DNA of 64,000 nt from Hydractinia symbiolongicarpus (Eukaryota > Cnidaria > Hydrozoa > Anthoathecata > Hydractiniidae): contig NC_079878.1 in NCBI RefSeq assembly GCF_029227915.1, positions 4,404,001 to 4,468,000 on the forward strand, read 5' to 3'. The stretch's first letter is position 1. Every line of letters begins with the position of its first letter. The position numbers and the translations under genes were made by a program. Shown one piece after another: positions 38,351 to 48,571 of this stretch. The notes below the pieces were generated by a model. It saw only the letters and a program-made list of their open reading frames with translations, made no database searches and had not been told where the DNA came from.

Positions 38351-41300
38351 GTCCTTGCACTCAGACACCACAAGAGGCACAAGTTTTTTCAGATTCAAGT
38401 GAAACACAAAATAGCCCTTTGTTATTGCAAAATGAAATTGATGATCTTAACCAAACACATAATTCAAATTCCGAACCTGATAGCCCGCTTGATAGTATCT
38501 GTAAACTTAGAGTTGCTAATCCCGATAATCCTCTTTTAGGTTACTTAAATATAAACAGTCTGAGAAATAAAGTTGTCGACGTCAGAGAGATCTTGCAGAA
38601 ACTAAACTGGATGAATCTTTTCCAACTGCTCAATTTAATATTGACGGATATGAAATTAGAACCCGAAAGGACAGAAACATACATGGAGGAGGTTTAATTG
38701 AGTATGTTGGGAAAGGGGTCATTTGTAAACAGTTACACAATATTGGAATTGTAGAGAATGAAATTATCTGTTCTAAAATTACTATTAGAAATAAAAAATG
38801 GATTATAATTAGTATTTATCGGCCACCTTCATATTTGAATTTAACACAATTTTTCTATGAATTGGAAAAAATTCTAAACAATGCTCTTTCTAAATGTGAC
38901 AATATTATTGTTCTGGGTGATATTAATATAGATTTTTATAATCCAAGTGATAGTGGCTATGGGCAGATGCAGTCACTTTGTGATATTTTCAATCTCAAAA
39001 ACCTCATTAAAGATAAAACATGCTTTGCAGGAACAGAAGGCTCTTCAATTGATGTCTTATTGACAAACAGATATAGGTCTTTTCAAAATAGTTCAGCGTT
39101 TGAAACAGGGTTAAGTGACCATCATCTAATGATAACTACATTTTTAAAAATGCATCTAGCCCGTTTACAGCCTAAGAAAATATTCTATAGAAACTATAAA
39201 AATTTCGATGAAAAGACGTTTTTGGCTGATGTAAAAGCTGCTAACTTTTGTTGTGACACTGCCGATCCTGATTTGAACTATGAAAATCTTCAAGTAATTT
39301 TTAGAAATATAGTAGATAAACATGCTCCTTTTAAACAGAAAACATTGCGTGGAAACGATGCTCCCTTCATGAATAAAGAATTAAGAAAGGCTATATACTC
39401 TAGGTCAAGGTTTAAAAATAAATATAACAATGATAAAACTGAGGAAAACAATGCCAATTATAAAAGACAAAGAAACAAATGCGTAAAATTACGAAATATA
39501 GCTGTTAAGGAATATTTTAAAAAAATAACCCTGGCCGGAGCAGTCGAAAATAAAATTTTTTGGAAAGTTATGAAACCTTTTGTAACCAATAAAAATTGCT
39601 TAAGTAATGCAAATATTACGATAATCCAAAACGATAATTTGATTACAGATGAAAATAAAGTGGCAACAACATTGAATAGCCACTTCATAAATATTGTTGA
39701 AAATAGCAGTGGTATTAAACCTACCTCTATTGATTTTAAATCATTTACAGATAAGAAAAAGTTGATTGAGAAAATTTTAAAAACCTATAAAAATCATCCA
39801 AGTATCCTAAAGATAAAAGAAAATATTGAAAATGTGTCTGAAAATTTTCAATTTAAGGAAATAGGTGATAAAGAAATCAAAAAAGTATTTAAAGAAATAA
39901 ACACTAAAGCGTCTGCAGGCGAAGATAAGATACCGCCAAAACTTGCAAAACTAGCTAGTGAGCACTTAATATTGCCCCTCAAAAATGCCTTAAATAGTAG
40001 CATCCATGCCAGTTTTTTCCCAACTAAAGCTAAGCGTGCGGTTGTTACACCAATTGACAAGGGAAGCAAGGAAAAGTACAGTCTCAATAATTTTAGACCT
40101 ATTAGTGTATTAAATTTTTTCTCTAAGTTTTATGAAATAATAATCAAAGAGCAAATAATGTCTTTCATGGAAAAAAAACTTTCTGTGTACTTATCTGCTT
40201 ACAGGAAAAACTATAGCACCAATCACGTATTGATACGCCTATTAGAGGATTGGAAAAAAAAACTGGATCTGAATTATGTGGTTGGTTCAATATTAATGGA
40301 CTTATCAAAAGCTTTTGACTGTGTCCCCCACGATCTACTTATAGCCAAACTTCATGCTTACGGTTTTGATGTAAAATCACTTGAGTATATTCTATCGTAT
40401 CTTACAAACAGAGAGCAATCTACACGAGTAAATGCGGAGTATAGTATATTTGAATTAATTTTGTCAGGCGTGCCTCAGGGTTCTGTGTTGGGCCCAATTA
40501 TTTTTAATATATTTATGAATGATTTATTTTATTTTATTGTAAATAGTGACCTACATAATTACGCAGACGACAATACGATATCAGCTTATTCAAACACTAT
40601 TAAAAATCTCATTAAGACTTTAGAAAGGGAATCCGAAATTGCCCTTTCTTGGTTAAATAATAACAAAATGATAGCAAATCCAAACAAATTTCATTCGATC
40701 CTTCTATCAAGAGCCAAAATTGATAACTCGAAGCTTGAAATAAACATTGGCGATAGAGTCATACAATCAGAAAGGTCCGTAAAACTTTTAGGAGTAACAA
40801 TTGATGATAAATTAAATTTCAACTTGCACATTAGTAATCTTTGTCGAAAAGCCTCAGCCCAGCTGAATGCATTATTTAGATTTAAAAATGTACTATCTTT
40901 GCAAACAAGATCTATTTTAGCACAAGCTTCGTGTATGCAAATTTTAATTATTGTCCCTTAGTTTGGCATTTCTCTTCTTCGAAATCTCTATTGAAAATTA
41001 AAAAACTCCACAACAGGGCTTTAAGTTTTATTCATGATGACCCAAGACCAGTTGATTGCCTCCCAAATAAACATTATATGGAATTACTAAGGCACAGATA
41101 TTTATGCATAGAAATATTTAAAATTCGGAGAAACATCAGTCCTTCTTTCATGAAAGATATTTTCCTTTTTGAGGAAACTGATAGGCCAGTAAGAAGTCAA
41201 AACATGAACAACCTAAAAACCATCAGTGTAAAAACAAGCACCTTTGGTCTAAACAGTTTGCGATGTTTAGCCCCAAAAGTTTGGAATAAACTTCCTTTTC

Positions 41301-41401
41301 ATACGAAGAGTTGCAAAGATCTAGTTAAATTTAAGCAAATGATTAAAAAATGGAATGGCTCTCACTGTTCATGCACAGAGTGTTGGCAATTGATTCCATA
41401 A
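38308..41401 (+). pseudogene. LINE ORF2: APE-type endonuclease and reverse transcriptase, two frameshifts
   Basis: Three frame segments make one protein of about 1000 residues. Segment 1 (38308-38597) holds the endonuclease start, GYLNINSLRNK. A deletion of roughly 30 bp near 38590-38600 removes the stretch before ETKLDES and shifts the frame. Segment 2 (from 38598) carries ETKLDES, GGGLIEYV and SIYRPPS. Counting residues from 38835, it then has GDIN 28-31, SIDVLLTN 71-78, SDHH 94-97, and the RT motifs FRPIS 420-424, MDLSKAFD 488-495, VPQGS 546-550 and the catalytic YADD 576-579 (40560-40571). The frame is lost again near 40923, probably by one missing base at 'gcacaagcttcg'. Segment 3 runs in the new frame (FVYANFNYCPLVW onward) to the stop at 41401. 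The catalytic residues of both domains look intact. Confidence 0.92.
38311..38385 (+). promoter_or_regulatory. Putative -1 ribosomal frameshift signal joining LINE ORF1 and ORF2
   Basis: The heptamer TTTTTTA occupies 38311-38317 and is read in the ORF1 frame as ..T TTT TTA (His-Phe-Leu), the canonical X XXY YYZ pattern. A -1 slip enters exactly the ORF2 frame, which is open from 38308 (stop at 38305-38307) and runs past the ORF1 stop at 38348. After a 6-nt spacer, AACTTGT (38324-38330) can pair with ACAAGTT (38379-38385), with an inner pairing of TCTTG (38339-38343) and CAAGA (38371-38375). ORF2 has no ATG before its endonuclease domain. The pattern and phase are seen; function is inferred. 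A reinitiation mechanism or a lost ATG remains possible. Confidence 0.55.
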
Positions 41402-41622
41402 CTTGCGTAATCAATACGAAAATGGCAGAGGGGGAATGTTTATCTTTTATTTATAATTTATCAATTATTTATTTATTACAGTTTTCATCTAAATTGTAAA
41501 TATATAAAAATATTTGGTCGGTTTTGATTAGTTTTTTGCAAAATATTATTTTTTAAAGAACTATTGTATATAATAACCGACGGTAAATAAATTAAATCAA
41601 TCAATCAATCAATCAATCAATC
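41402..41622 (+). other. LINE 3' UTR, terminal stem and (AATC)7 tail
   Basis: AT-rich, non-coding. GTCGGTT (41517-41523) can pair with AACCGAC (41575-41581) to close a 7-bp stem near the end. AATAAA lies at 41586-41591, and seven AATC units fill 41595-41622. Short tandem tails and a 3' stem recognised by the reverse transcriptase are known from L2/CR1-like LINEs; use of this stem is inferred. Confidence 0.75.
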
Positions 41623-44600
41623 ACTGATACCGTTTGAAAATCAATGAAATGTAGTTTTAGAAACTGTCTCTATTTCCTCGGCGTGCGCTAACGGCTTTGA
41701 TTATTCCCACTTTAAAAAATGACTTATTGGTCTAAATGTTTAAATAATGAGCTAACAGAGCACCCAGTGTAACTGCGGAGTTTCAGCATCCTTGCAACAT
41801 AAAAAAAATGTTAATTCTTGGAGTCCAATTGTCTCATTTATCACATTTATAAGGTTAAGATCCAAAATCAGTTCAATTAGGTCCCACGGTCAATCGTTTC
41901 ACTTTTAAAGGCAATGCAACATAGTAATACTGGAAAAATATCGCTAAATACATGTTGGTACGAATATGTGACCCAACCAGTGTAACTCAAACGGATTCAT
42001 ACCGTTCGAAAATCAATGAAATGTAGTTTTAGAAAATTTCTTTCTTTTCTGAGTGCGTTCTACCGACTTGGATTGGTCCCATTGTAAAATTGACTTATTG
42101 ATCTAAGTATTTAAATAAAGAGCTAACAGAGCGTCTAGTGAAACTGCGGAGTTTCAGCATTTTTGCCAAAATAAGAAAAATGTTAATTTTTAGAGTCCAA
42201 TTGTCTCATTTATCACATTTATAAGGTTAAGATCCAAAATCAGTTCAATTAGGTCCAACGGTCAATCGTTTCACTTTTAAAGGCAATGCAACATAGTAAT
42301 ACTGGAAAAATATCGCTAAATCCATGTTGGTACGAATATGTGACGCAACCGGTGTAACTCAAACGGACTGATGCCGTTCGAAAATCAATATAATGTAGTT
42401 TTAGAAAATTTCTTTCTTTTCTGAGTGCGTTCTAACGGCTTGGATTGGTCCCACTTTAAAATTGACTTATTGATCTAAGTATTTAAATAAAGAGCTTACA
42501 GAGCGTCTAGTGAAATTGCGGAGTTTCAGCATACTCGCCAAAATAAGAAAAATGTTAATTCCTGGAGTCCAATTGTCTCATTTATCACATTTATAAGGTT
42601 AAAATCCAAAATCGGTTCAATTAGGTCCCACGGTCAATCGTTTCACTTTTAAAGGCAATGCAACATAGTAATACTGCAAAAATATCGCTAAATACATGTT
42701 GGTACGAATATGTGACCCAACCAGTGTAACTCACACAGATTCATACCGTTCAAAAATCAATAAAATGTAGTTTTAGAAAATTTCTTTCTTTTCTGAGTGC
42801 GTTCTAACGGCTTGGATTGGTCCCACTGTAAAATTGACTTATTGATCTAAGTATTTAAGTAAAGAGCTAACAGAGCGTCTAGTGAAACTGCGGAGTTTCA
42901 GCATTCTTGCCAAAATAAGAAAAATGTTAATTCTTGGAGTCCAATTGTCTCATTTATCACATTCATAAGGTTAAGATCCAAAATCAGTTCAATTAGGTCC
43001 CACGGTCAATCGTTTCACTTATAAAGGCAATGCAACATAGTAATACTGGAAAAATATCGCTAAATACATGTTGGCACGAATATGTGACGCAACCGGTGTA
43101 ACTCAAACGGACTGATAGCGTTCGAAAATCAATGAAATGTAGTTTTAAAAAATTTCTTTCTTCTCCGAGTGCGTTCTAACGGCTTGGATTGCTCCCACTT
43201 TAAAATTGACTTATTGATCTAAGTATTTAAATAAAGAGCTTACAGAGCGTCTAGTGAAACTGCGGAGTTTCAGCATACTTGCCAAAATAAGAAAAATGTT
43301 AATTCCTGGAGTCCATTTGTCTCATTTATCACATTTATAAGGTTAAAATCCAAAATCAGTTTAACTAGGTCCCACGGTCAATCGTTTCACTTTTAAAAGC
43401 AATGCAACATAGTAATACTGGAAAAGTATCGCTAAATACATGTTGGTACGAATATGTGACGCAACCGGTGTAACTCAAACAGACTGATACCATTTGAAAA
43501 TCAATGAAATGTAGTTTTAGAAGCTGTCTCTATTTCCTCGGCGTGCGCTAACGGCTTTGATTATTCCCACTTTAAAAAATGACTTATTGGTCTATATGTT
43601 TAAATAAAGAGCTAACAGAGCACCCAGTGTAACTGCGGAATTTCAGCATTCTTGCAAAATAAGAAAAATGTTAATTCTTGGAGTCCAACTGGCTCATTTC
43701 TCACATTTATAATGTCAAAATCCAAAATCACTTCAATTAGGTCCCACGGTCAATCGTTTCACTTTTAAAAGCAATGCAACATAGTAATATTAGAAAAATA
43801 TCGCTAAATACATGTTGGTACGAATATGTGACGCAATCGTTGTAAATCAAACGGACTGATCACGTTCAAAAGTGAATGAAATGTACTTTTAGAAGCTGTC
43901 TCTATTTCCTCGGTGCGCGCTAACGGCTTCGATTGGTCCCACTGTAAAAAATGACTTATTGATCTAACTATTTAAATAAGGAGCTAACAGAGCGTCTAGT
44001 GTAACTGCGGAGTTCCTGCAGTCATACCAAAATGCGAAGAATGTTCATTCTTGGAGTCAAATTGCCTCATTTTTGACATTTATAAGGTTAAATTCCAAAG
44101 TCAGTTCAACTAGGTCCCATGGTCAATCGTTTCACTTGTGAAAGCAATGCAACATAGTAGTACTGGAAAAATATCGCTAAATACATGTTGGTACGAATAT
44201 GTGACGCCACCGGTGTAACTCAAACGGACTGATACCGTTTGAAAATCAATGAAATGTAGTTTTAGAAACTGTCTCTATTGCCTTGGAGTGCGCTAACGGC
44301 TTTGATTATTCCCACTTTAAAAAATGACCTATTGGTCTAAATGTTTAAATAATGAGCTAACAGAGCACCCAGTGTAACTGCGGAGTTTCAGCATTCTTGC
44401 AAAATAAAAAAAGTGTTAATTCTTGGAGTCCAATTGTCTCATTTATCACATTTATAAGGTTAAGATCCAAAATTAGTTCAATTAGGTCCAACGGTCAATC
44501 GTTTCACTTTTAAAGGCAATGCAACATAGTAATACTGGAAAAATATCGCTAAATACATGTTGGTACGAATATGTGACCCAACCAGTGTAACTCAAACGGA

Positions 44601-46045
44601 TTCATACCGTTCGAAAATCAATGAAATGAAATTTTAGAAAATTTCTTTCTTTTCTGAGTGCGTTCTAACGGCTTGGATTGGTACCATTGTAAAATTGACT
44701 TATTGACCTAAGTATTTAAAACTGCGGAGTTTCAGCATTCTTGCCAAAAAAAGAAAAATGTTAATTTTTGGAGTCCAATTGTCTCATTTATCACATTTAT
44801 AAGGTTAAGATCCAAAATCAGTTCAATTAGGTCCCACGGTCAATCGTTTCACTTTTAAAGGCAATGCAACATAGTAATACTGGAAAAATATCGCTAAATA
44901 CATGTTGGTACGAATATGTGACGCAACCGGTGTAACTCAAACGGACTGATACCGTTCGAAAATCAATGAAATGTAGTTTGAGAAAATTTCTTTTTTTTCT
45001 GAGTGCGTTCTAAGGGCTTGTATTGGTCCCACTTTAAAAAATGACTTAATGGTCTAAATGTTTAAATAAAGAGCTAACAGAGCACCCAGTGTAACTGCGG
45101 AGTTTCAGCATTCTTGCAAAATATGAAAAATGTTAATTCCTGGAGTCCAATTGTCTCATTTATCACATTTATAAGGTTAAGATCCAAAATCAGTTCAATT
45201 AGGTCCCACGGTCAATCGTTTCACTTTTAAAGGCAATACAACATAGTAATACTGGAAAAATATCGCTAAATACGTGTTGGTACGAATATGTGACGCAATC
45301 GTTGTAACTCAAAAGGATTCATATCGTTCGAAAATCAATGAAATGTAGTTTTAGAAAAATTTTTTCTTTTCTGAGTGCGTTCTAACGGCTTGGATTGGTC
45401 CCACTGTAAAATTGACTTATTGGTCTAAATGTTTAAATAAAGAGCTAACAGAGCACCCAGTGTAACTGCGGAGTTTCAGCATTCTTGCAAGATAAGAAAA
45501 ATGTTAATTCTTCAAGTCCAATTGTCTCATTTATCAAACTATAAGGTTAAGATCCAAAATCAGTTCAATTAGGTCCCACGGTCAATCGTTTCACTTTTAA
45601 AGGCAATGCAGCATAGTAATACTGGAAAAATATCCCTAAATACATGTTGGTACGAATATGTGACGCAACCGGTGTAACTCAAACGGACTGATACCGTTCG
45701 AAAATCAATGAAATGTAGTTTTAGAAAATTTCTTTCTTTGCTGAGTGCATTCTAACGGCTTGGATTGGTCCCACTTTAAAATTGACTTATTGATCCAAGT
45801 ATTTAAATAAAGAGCTTACAGAGCGTCTAGTGAAACTGCGGATTTTCAGCATACTTGCCAAAATAAGAAAAATGTTAATTCCTGGAGTCCAATTGTCTCA
45901 TTTATCACATTTATAAGGTTAAAATCCGAAATCAGTTCAATTAGGTCCCACGGTCAATCGTTTCACTTTTAAAGGTTTAAATAATGAGCTAACAGAGCAC
46001 CCAGTGTAACTGCGGAGTTTCAGCATTCTTGCAAAATAAAAAAAA
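41623..46045 (+). repeat. Satellite family B, block 3, between LINE and Helitron
   Basis: The monomer cut by the LINE resumes at 'actgatacc'. B subtypes alternate: one with 'ctaacggctttgattattc', one with 'ttctaacggcttgg', and one with 'gagttcctgcagtcat'. Corresponding monomers at 41809 and 44413 are 2604 bp apart (7 monomers). Two short monomers occur. Near 44716, 26 bp between two 'aaa' strings are missing. At 45975/45976 'cacttttaaagg' is fused to 'tttaaataatgag' with about 200 bp lost. The block ends at the eight a's ending at 46045. Confidence 0.92.
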
Positions 46046-46072
46046 CTAGCTGTTTCCCGTGGAAGAATCCAC
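46046..46072 (-). other. Helitron 3' terminus: hairpin plus CTAG
   Basis: On the plus strand CTAG is at 46046-46049, then 9 nt, then GTGGA (46059-46063), loop AGAA, and TCCAC (46068-46072). On the minus strand this is a hairpin followed by CTAG-3', the arrangement that marks Helitron replication ends. The stem is short (5 bp), with one further possible C-G pair beyond a mismatch. Confidence 0.75.
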
Positions 46073-46547
46073 TGTATTCCATTTAATTTATGTAGCAGAT
46101 ATATGTCCATCAAAAAACAAACAATACAGCAGTGCGCATCTTACATCTGCATTATTATATAAATGACCAAAAAAATTAAAGGTTTTCAACAACTGCAGTA
46201 TTTATGTGACATTTAAAATCTAAATCTACTAAAATTACTTGCTCTGACCATCTGACAAATGCGAAAATTATTCGGAAAGAAGTTTCCAAAAGCATTTCAA
46301 CATACATCTCACCCATAAAATTTAAATCACTCAAAACGCCACATATATACAAAAAAGCTGATCAATGTCAAACACAAATCTCTCTCATTGTATATGTTAA
46401 AATCAGTTAGTTTATTGCAAACCCTGCTAAAGGTTGACACACAATGTGAAAAATAAACAATAAATTGTGCCTCTGACAGAATTTTTTATCTACGGTGTAA
46501 AAAAAGGGATTTGCAAGGACAAATTATAATGCAATAAAACATTATTT

Positions 46548-47680
46548 GATATATTGCATACAGTCCTTCCTCACCAAACTTTGGACAAAATGCCAACAAA
46601 TTAACGGTGTTTAAATCTAAAATTAATAAAGTCCTTTTAGCAATTTGCATGCTGCTTTACCATCAATAAAGTAAAAAAAATTTCAAATCTCACATAGTAT
46701 TCTGTCACAAATTTTCATAAAATATATATATAAGTCATAATGAGTCATGTTAAACAACAGCAATCTCAATCTGTATATAAGTTCATTTTATGTCAATTTT
46801 GGCACCAATTTTGCAACACAAAATACAAATTCTAAATAATACTAAAATCTCTTATTTTGGTCCTTCGCATACCGACGGTCTCCCACAAAAGTTTAATCAA
46901 AATGTAAAAAATGAGAGGTAACGACAAAATCAAAGTTTGCAAAATTTAACTATTTCAGTACATATATCTACTGCATATGCTCTCTAAAACAATATTTTAA
47001 TCCAAAATGCCAAAGAAAAACAGTTTGCAACAAAAATCAGTTTTTTCTTTCCTCACAAAAGCTTCACAAACTGTAAAAAAAAGAATGGTTGTAGGGAGTG
47101 CTTCTGATTCAACAAAAAAAGTTTTTTTGACATATTGCATCTAGCCCTTACCCATTAAATCTTACACAAAATTTCCAAAACTATATACGATTTAGAACAC
47201 ATCAAATTTAAATTGAGAAGGATCAGTCATTTCGATATATTGCAAGGAGTCCTCCCCAGTAAGAATTTATACAAAATATAGAAAAACAAAGCTTGCAAGG
47301 TGTAAAATTGAATTCTTCTTCTGTGTATATATATATGGTCCTTCCTCACAAAATTAACATAAAATGTCAAAAAGGTTCAGATATAACATCTAACACAACA
47401 AAAATCAGTTCTATCAGTATATGTCATGCCATTGTCTTCCACCAAATGTTCCCCTTAAAGTTTCACAGACACAGCCTGTAAATTAAAAACAACTAAGATC
47501 AGGTATTTTGGTCTATTTCATACCATTCTGTTCCAAATAACTTATAAAATGTAAAAATTGAGTGGTAAAACAGAAATGTCAAAAAGAATATATAAAATTG
47601 AAATCAACAAAGTAGCTCTTTTGGTGTATTAAATATAAGCCATACGCACAAAAGTTTACACTAAATGTAAGAAAATGGTT
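46548..47680. repeat. Decayed tandem repeats of about 90-105 bp inside the Helitron
   Basis: A loose unit recurs: 'gatatattgcat', then a 'gtcctt-cctcac' block, then 'acaaaatg..aa'. The clearest copies begin at 46548, 47129 and 47234 (the last two 105 bases apart). Weaker ones lie near 46858, 46960, 47052, 47330 and 47640. Identity is low and indels are common. Internal minisatellites are common in animal Helitrons. Nothing coding is visible here. Confidence 0.55.
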
Positions 47681-47929
47681 GTGTTTAGTAATTTTAAATT
47701 AAGAAAAGTCAGTTCTTTTAGCATGCTGATTAAGGTTTTTGCCCACAATTTGAAACAAATTAAATTTACATTTTAAAAATAAGTAATTTCTGAACTTTAT
47801 TTTCAGAATATTTGGAGGAAAAGAACTTCGCAAACCAAAAAAAAACCAGGAAAATGTTTAAAATTTTCAGGGTTAATAACGTTTGATGTGTTTTGTGGGA
47901 ATATATATACTGGGAATCTTTAGTTTAAA

Positions 47930-48060
47930 GCTAGCATTAGCTAGCTACAGCAGCTAATAGCTAGTCACTTAAATATAAACTGGAGACTTAGCTAGGTATA
48001 AAGAACATGGCTACATATATATATATATTCCTAGCTAGCTAGCTAGTTGTTGGTGGTGGT
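47930..48060. repeat. CTAG-rich and TA-rich low-complexity segment in the Helitron
   Basis: Clusters of 'ctag' words ('gctagcattagctagctac', then 'ctagctagctagctag' near 48031) flank a run of 'atatatatat', followed by 'ttggtggtggttgg'. Simple sequence; no gene. Confidence 0.7.
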
Positions 48061-48506
48061 TGGCTTTTTATGATGCTAGCTTTAAAACATGTCTGGCAAC
48101 AATAATATAATCAAAACTGAAAATAAAACATGAAAAAACCTTACAGAACCTTGCTATGATTAATTTATAAAACCATGCTCTTCTTCAAATGTTTTTTTAA
48201 AGATTTATTTTGAATGAAAGAGTAGAGAATACTAAAAAAGAACAGCCATCTTTTTCGTAAACACAATTTCCGTTTTATGCTAGGAACTTCATTTAACAGT
48301 CCGTATGCTTTGTGAATATCTAATACCGTTTCATATGTAGCGATACCTATATATATATGCTAACATAGAGTTTTTTGGCATAAGGGTATATATATTTATA
48401 TCGTTATTAGCAGCGGGTTATATATTTACACCTTATGTGCGATTTCTATGAAGTACATCCCTAATCTTTTTAGTTAAATTTTAGCGTACAGCCACGTCAT
48501 AAGAAA

Positions 48507-48537
48507 GTGAGCCGTGATTTCCGTGTCGTGGACTCAC
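48507..48537. other. Inverted repeat near the Helitron 5' end
   Basis: GTGAGCC (48507-48513) faces GGACTCAC (48530-48537), giving 7 pairs with one bulged A. It lies about 34 nt inside the 5' terminus. Its role is unknown. Because this end lacks CTRR, I do not take it as the 3' terminator hairpin. Confidence 0.5.
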
Positions 48538-48571
48538 AGTTTTACTCACGCAAGGGAATTAATATATAAGA

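Larger units (their letters stand above)
37170..41622 (+). mobile_element. LINE (non-LTR retrotransposon, CR1/L2/Jockey group), 5'-truncated, 4453 bp
   Basis: The element sits inside one family B monomer and is flanked by 'actg' on both sides. It contains an ORF1 with an SGNH-hydrolase domain, an ORF2 with APE-type endonuclease and reverse transcriptase, a 3' UTR with an AATAAA at 41586, and an (AATC)7 tail at 41595-41622. An SGNH/esterase ORF1 with an APE-RT ORF2 is a combination known from CR1/L2-type LINEs. The 5' end falls within ORF1 coding sequence, as is common after target-primed reverse transcription. One in-frame stop and two frameshifts make this copy inactive, but the lesions are few, so it is not very old. 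It occurs once, so it has not been amplified with the satellite within this window. Confidence 0.95.
46046..48571 (-). mobile_element. Non-autonomous Helitron-like element, 2526 bp
   Basis: Read on the minus strand the element starts TCTTATATATTAATTCCC (5' end at 48571) and ends CAGCTAG (3' end at 46046). A short hairpin lies 9 nt before CTAG. The host sequence is A at the 5' side and T at the 3' side. Intact B monomers such as the one at 50790-50815 read 'ataaaaaaaatgttaattc'. The element splits this exactly between the last a and the t, with no base lost or duplicated. Insertion between A and T, no duplication, TC start, CTRR end and terminal hairpin are the Helitron hallmarks. I find no Rep or helicase coding sequence; the longest open frames are about 60 codons and unrecognisable. 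Confidence 0.85.

Noticed and set aside
37270-40087. Minus-strand and alternative-frame open frames over the LINE
   Set aside because: They overlap ORF1 and ORF2, whose SGNH, endonuclease and RT motifs fix the coding strand and frame. The others are shadows.
37170-41622. LTR retrotransposon
   Set aside because: No terminal repeats, protease or integrase. The APE endonuclease, YADD RT and AATC tail identify a LINE.
42001-42015. Pol III B box-like string 'gttcgaaaatc', suggesting a tRNA- or SINE-derived monomer
   Set aside because: Only part of the B box consensus fits and no A box lies at a suitable distance upstream. A tRNA or SINE origin is not supported.
41990-42020. CENP-B box-like sequence around 'accgttcgaaaatc'
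   Set aside because: It contains TTCG but lacks the downstream CGGG needed for the CENP-B box pattern. I found no full match in A or B monomers.
47293-47481. 62-codon open frame in the Helitron
   Set aside because: No recognisable domain, low-complexity AT-rich sequence, and it overlaps the decayed internal repeats. Not Rep or helicase.
48507-48571. Right end of the Helitron as its 3' end (hairpin at 48507-48537)
   Set aside because: The sequence ends in ATATAAG without CTRR, and the hairpin is over 30 nt from the end. The left end has CTAG with a hairpin at 9 nt, so the element is read on the minus strand.
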